Below the pieces are notes generated by a model, which saw only the letters and a list, made by a program, of their open reading frames with translations, was not told where the DNA came from and ran no database searches. A program made the position numbers and the translations under genes. Below are positions 62,417-64,000 of a stretch of 64,000 nucleotides of DNA, in pieces; the first letter of the stretch is position 1, and every line of letters starts with the position of its first letter. The stretch spans positions 24,004,655-24,068,654 of the forward strand of contig OY755252.1 of NCBI GenBank assembly GCA_963576725.1, written 5' to 3'. Source of the DNA: Azorinus chamasolen. Taxonomy: Eukaryota > Mollusca > Bivalvia > Cardiida > Solecurtidae.

Positions 62417-62623
62417 CCCTTTGAATGCAGGAAACAAGCACACAGTCATTTGCAAGCAGTGTAGACCCAGATCAGAGGGCTCCTAGAGGAGCCCTCTGAC
62501 CAGGGTCTGCACTGTTTGTCATTCAAGATTATCCCACACATTTTAACCTTTCATACTGTATGGACTCTACCAATAAACACTGATGGACTATTCCACTCTG
62601 TAATTCAGCATCAACAGGGTTAA
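62413..62623. mobile_element. TTAA-I MITE (type description)
   Basis: 211 bp, TTAACCCTTTGAATGCAGGA to TCAACAGGGTTAA. The core is GCAGTGTAGACCCAGATCAG AGGGCTCC and its inverse. It is the same design as TTAA-1, but with ACAGTG in the outer stem and GAGGG in place of GACGG. Confidence 0.78.
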
Positions 62624-62819
62624 ATGTATCTTAAAGATGTTACATGCATTGCTTTTTTCAGGTTAGTTCATTATGTTACTTACTACAATGTTGTACAAAT
62701 GATGACAGGTGCAGACTGTCCAGTTTTTCAACAGTATCATTAAAACAGTTTGGAAAAGCAAATACTTTGGCTGATTTTCCTTTGAGATATGTTCACTTTT
62801 GCGCTTGTCTCATACTCCT

Positions 62820-62994
62820 TCACTCCATGAATATTCAGTAAGAAACAATGAATACATATAAGTATTAATTAGTTGACTCTGTCTGCTTATGGAATAATAA
62901 AGATTTGTTTCTACAGTTTCTATCATGGCCAAAACTTCATGTGTCCATATGCCATGATAAAAAACCAGCTGACTAATATCCATGATACCATTAA
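62820..62994. repeat. TTAA-1a fragment
   Basis: CACTCCATGAATATTCAGTA, then the opposite arm (TTCTATCATGGCCAAAACTT) without the core, an internal deletion. Confidence 0.55.
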
Positions 62995-63240
62995 CCCTTC
63001 GCTTGCTGAATTTTGAAACACATTTCTCCTTCTTTACCCATGCCCTGTTGTATAATTACATATATCTTCACTGTGTACAAGTATTTCACTGTGCAATCAC
63101 TGCTGTGGGGTGCACTGGTTGCACAATCAACTTGTAAATAGTGCAGACCCTGATGAGACAGCTCCTACAGGAGCTGTCTCATCTGGGTCTTCACTATTTA
63201 CAGGTAGGTATATTGACGTGAATAGCAAGCTAAGGGTTAA
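62991..63240. mobile_element. TTAA-G-like MITE with TTAA-1-like core
   Basis: Ends TTAACCCTTCGCTTGCTGAA / AGCAAGCTAAGGGTTAA resemble G. The core AGTGCAGACCCTGATGAGAC...GTCTCATCTGGGTCTTCACT mixes G (GATGAGAC) and TTAA-1 (CAGACCCTGAT) features. Confidence 0.7.
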
Positions 63241-63263
63241 TCCTTACATGAATATTTAGGAAG

Positions 63264-63491
63264 TTAACTCTTTACTCCTTTGCAAACATACTAGACCCAG
63301 ATCAGATGGCTCCTGTAGGAGCAGTCTGATCAGGGTCTGATCTGTTTGCTTATGATATAGTAGAGATCTGATTTTACAGTTTCTGCTTTGGCATTAAATT
63401 TATGTGTTGACATACAATTTTAAAAATTAATTTCATTAATATTCATGATGTCATCATTTCTTTCATGAATATTCATGGAGTAAAGGGTTAA
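63264..63491. mobile_element. TTAA-1a MITE
   Basis: TTAACTCTTTACTCCTTTGC to CATGGAGTAAAGGGTTAA, with core GATGGCTCCTGTAGGAGCAG. Confidence 0.8.
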
Positions 63492-63798
63492 GGGATAACT
63501 ATTATAGTTGATACAGATTACAGATTATCTCCAATCTTTTTGTTTGTTCACCATAACAATAACAATGCCACAATCTGACAATGTTGTGCTTTGTAAAATT
63601 TGAAAAACTATTATTTTTTTACCAACAAAACATGCATCTGAATCTGGATCACATTTGAATCCAAGCTGTTTCTAAATTGGAAGTCAGATTGCAATTAGAT
63701 GGGCATAAGTTCATGAAGTTCATCATTACTGGTACTAATCTCTGACCAAGGGCAAGAACGCTTCTGCACCTTTGAAATATTGGAAAAGAAAGAAAAAC
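63492..63798. other. Intergenic stretch, nothing recognised
   Basis: No gene or clear repeat. Confidence 0.5.
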
Positions 63799-64000
63799 TT
63801 AACCGTTTCAACAAATTCACTGTCATTTACAAACAGTTTAGACCTAGATCAGGGGGCTCCAAGAGGAGTCCTCTGATCAGGGTCTGCACTGTTTGCTATT
63901 CAAATTTATCTAACAGGTTTAGGCTGTTCATACTGAGTGGACTCATATATATAACTTAAGTTAAATACCTGTGGGCTATTGCTCTCTGATAATTTGGGAT
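63799..64000. mobile_element. TTAA-I MITE, cut by window end
   Basis: TTAACCGTTTCAACAAATTC, core GACCTAGATCAGGGGGCTCC...GGGTCTGCACTGTTTGC. The right TTAA is not reached. Confidence 0.65.

Overview
The window is metazoan DNA, most likely from a bivalve mollusc. Genes are broken into short exons with GT/AG junctions inside introns of up to about 8 kb. The introns are packed with small foldback transposons, tRNA-derived SINE-like sequences and tandem-core elements that carry GTCC/GTCT microsatellites, a type of repeat well known from bivalves. Nothing bacterial, viral or plasmid-like was seen.

Two conserved protein genes lie head to head. On the minus strand (21555 down to 107) is CHID1, a chitinase-domain (GH18-like) secretory-pathway protein. 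Ten coding exons are visible, they join without a phase error, and they give 351 residues; the last ~45 residues lie beyond position 1. On the plus strand (27057 to 59690) is FAF2/UBXD8, the UBA-UAS-UBX adaptor of ER-associated degradation and lipid droplets. It is complete in 14 exons (1338 nt, 445 residues, the same length as human FAF2). An ETS-type promoter motif lies just upstream of the FAF2 start, and a minus-strand splice donor beside it suggests a shared promoter with a non-coding CHID1 leader exon.

The gap between the genes (about 21.6-27.0 kb) holds a SINE, a decayed pogo/Tigger-type DDE transposase, and two very small LTR elements (TRIM-like) whose LTRs contain tRNA-like A and B boxes next to a TTTGGCGCCCAA primer-binding site. 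FAF2 intron 1 holds a 5'-truncated LINE, a third, longer LTR pair of the same design, and a 1.15-kb hAT element with 8-bp target duplications and a BED-finger remnant.

Most other sequence is foldback repeats: TTAA-flanked piggyBac-like MITEs (variants 1a, 1b, B, G, I), TA-flanked pogo-like MITEs (D), a CAGAG-ended foldback family (C), a TTATAA-ended foldback (H), and about ten pearl-like tandem-core elements. Many are nested in one another, so insertion order can be read. Several pearl-like cores carry dense AGGTCA nuclear-receptor half-sites. No functional rRNA, tRNA, CRISPR or operon-type feature was found. Repeat boundaries were read by eye: most TTAA or TA termini should be exact to a few bases, and truncated copies are approximate.
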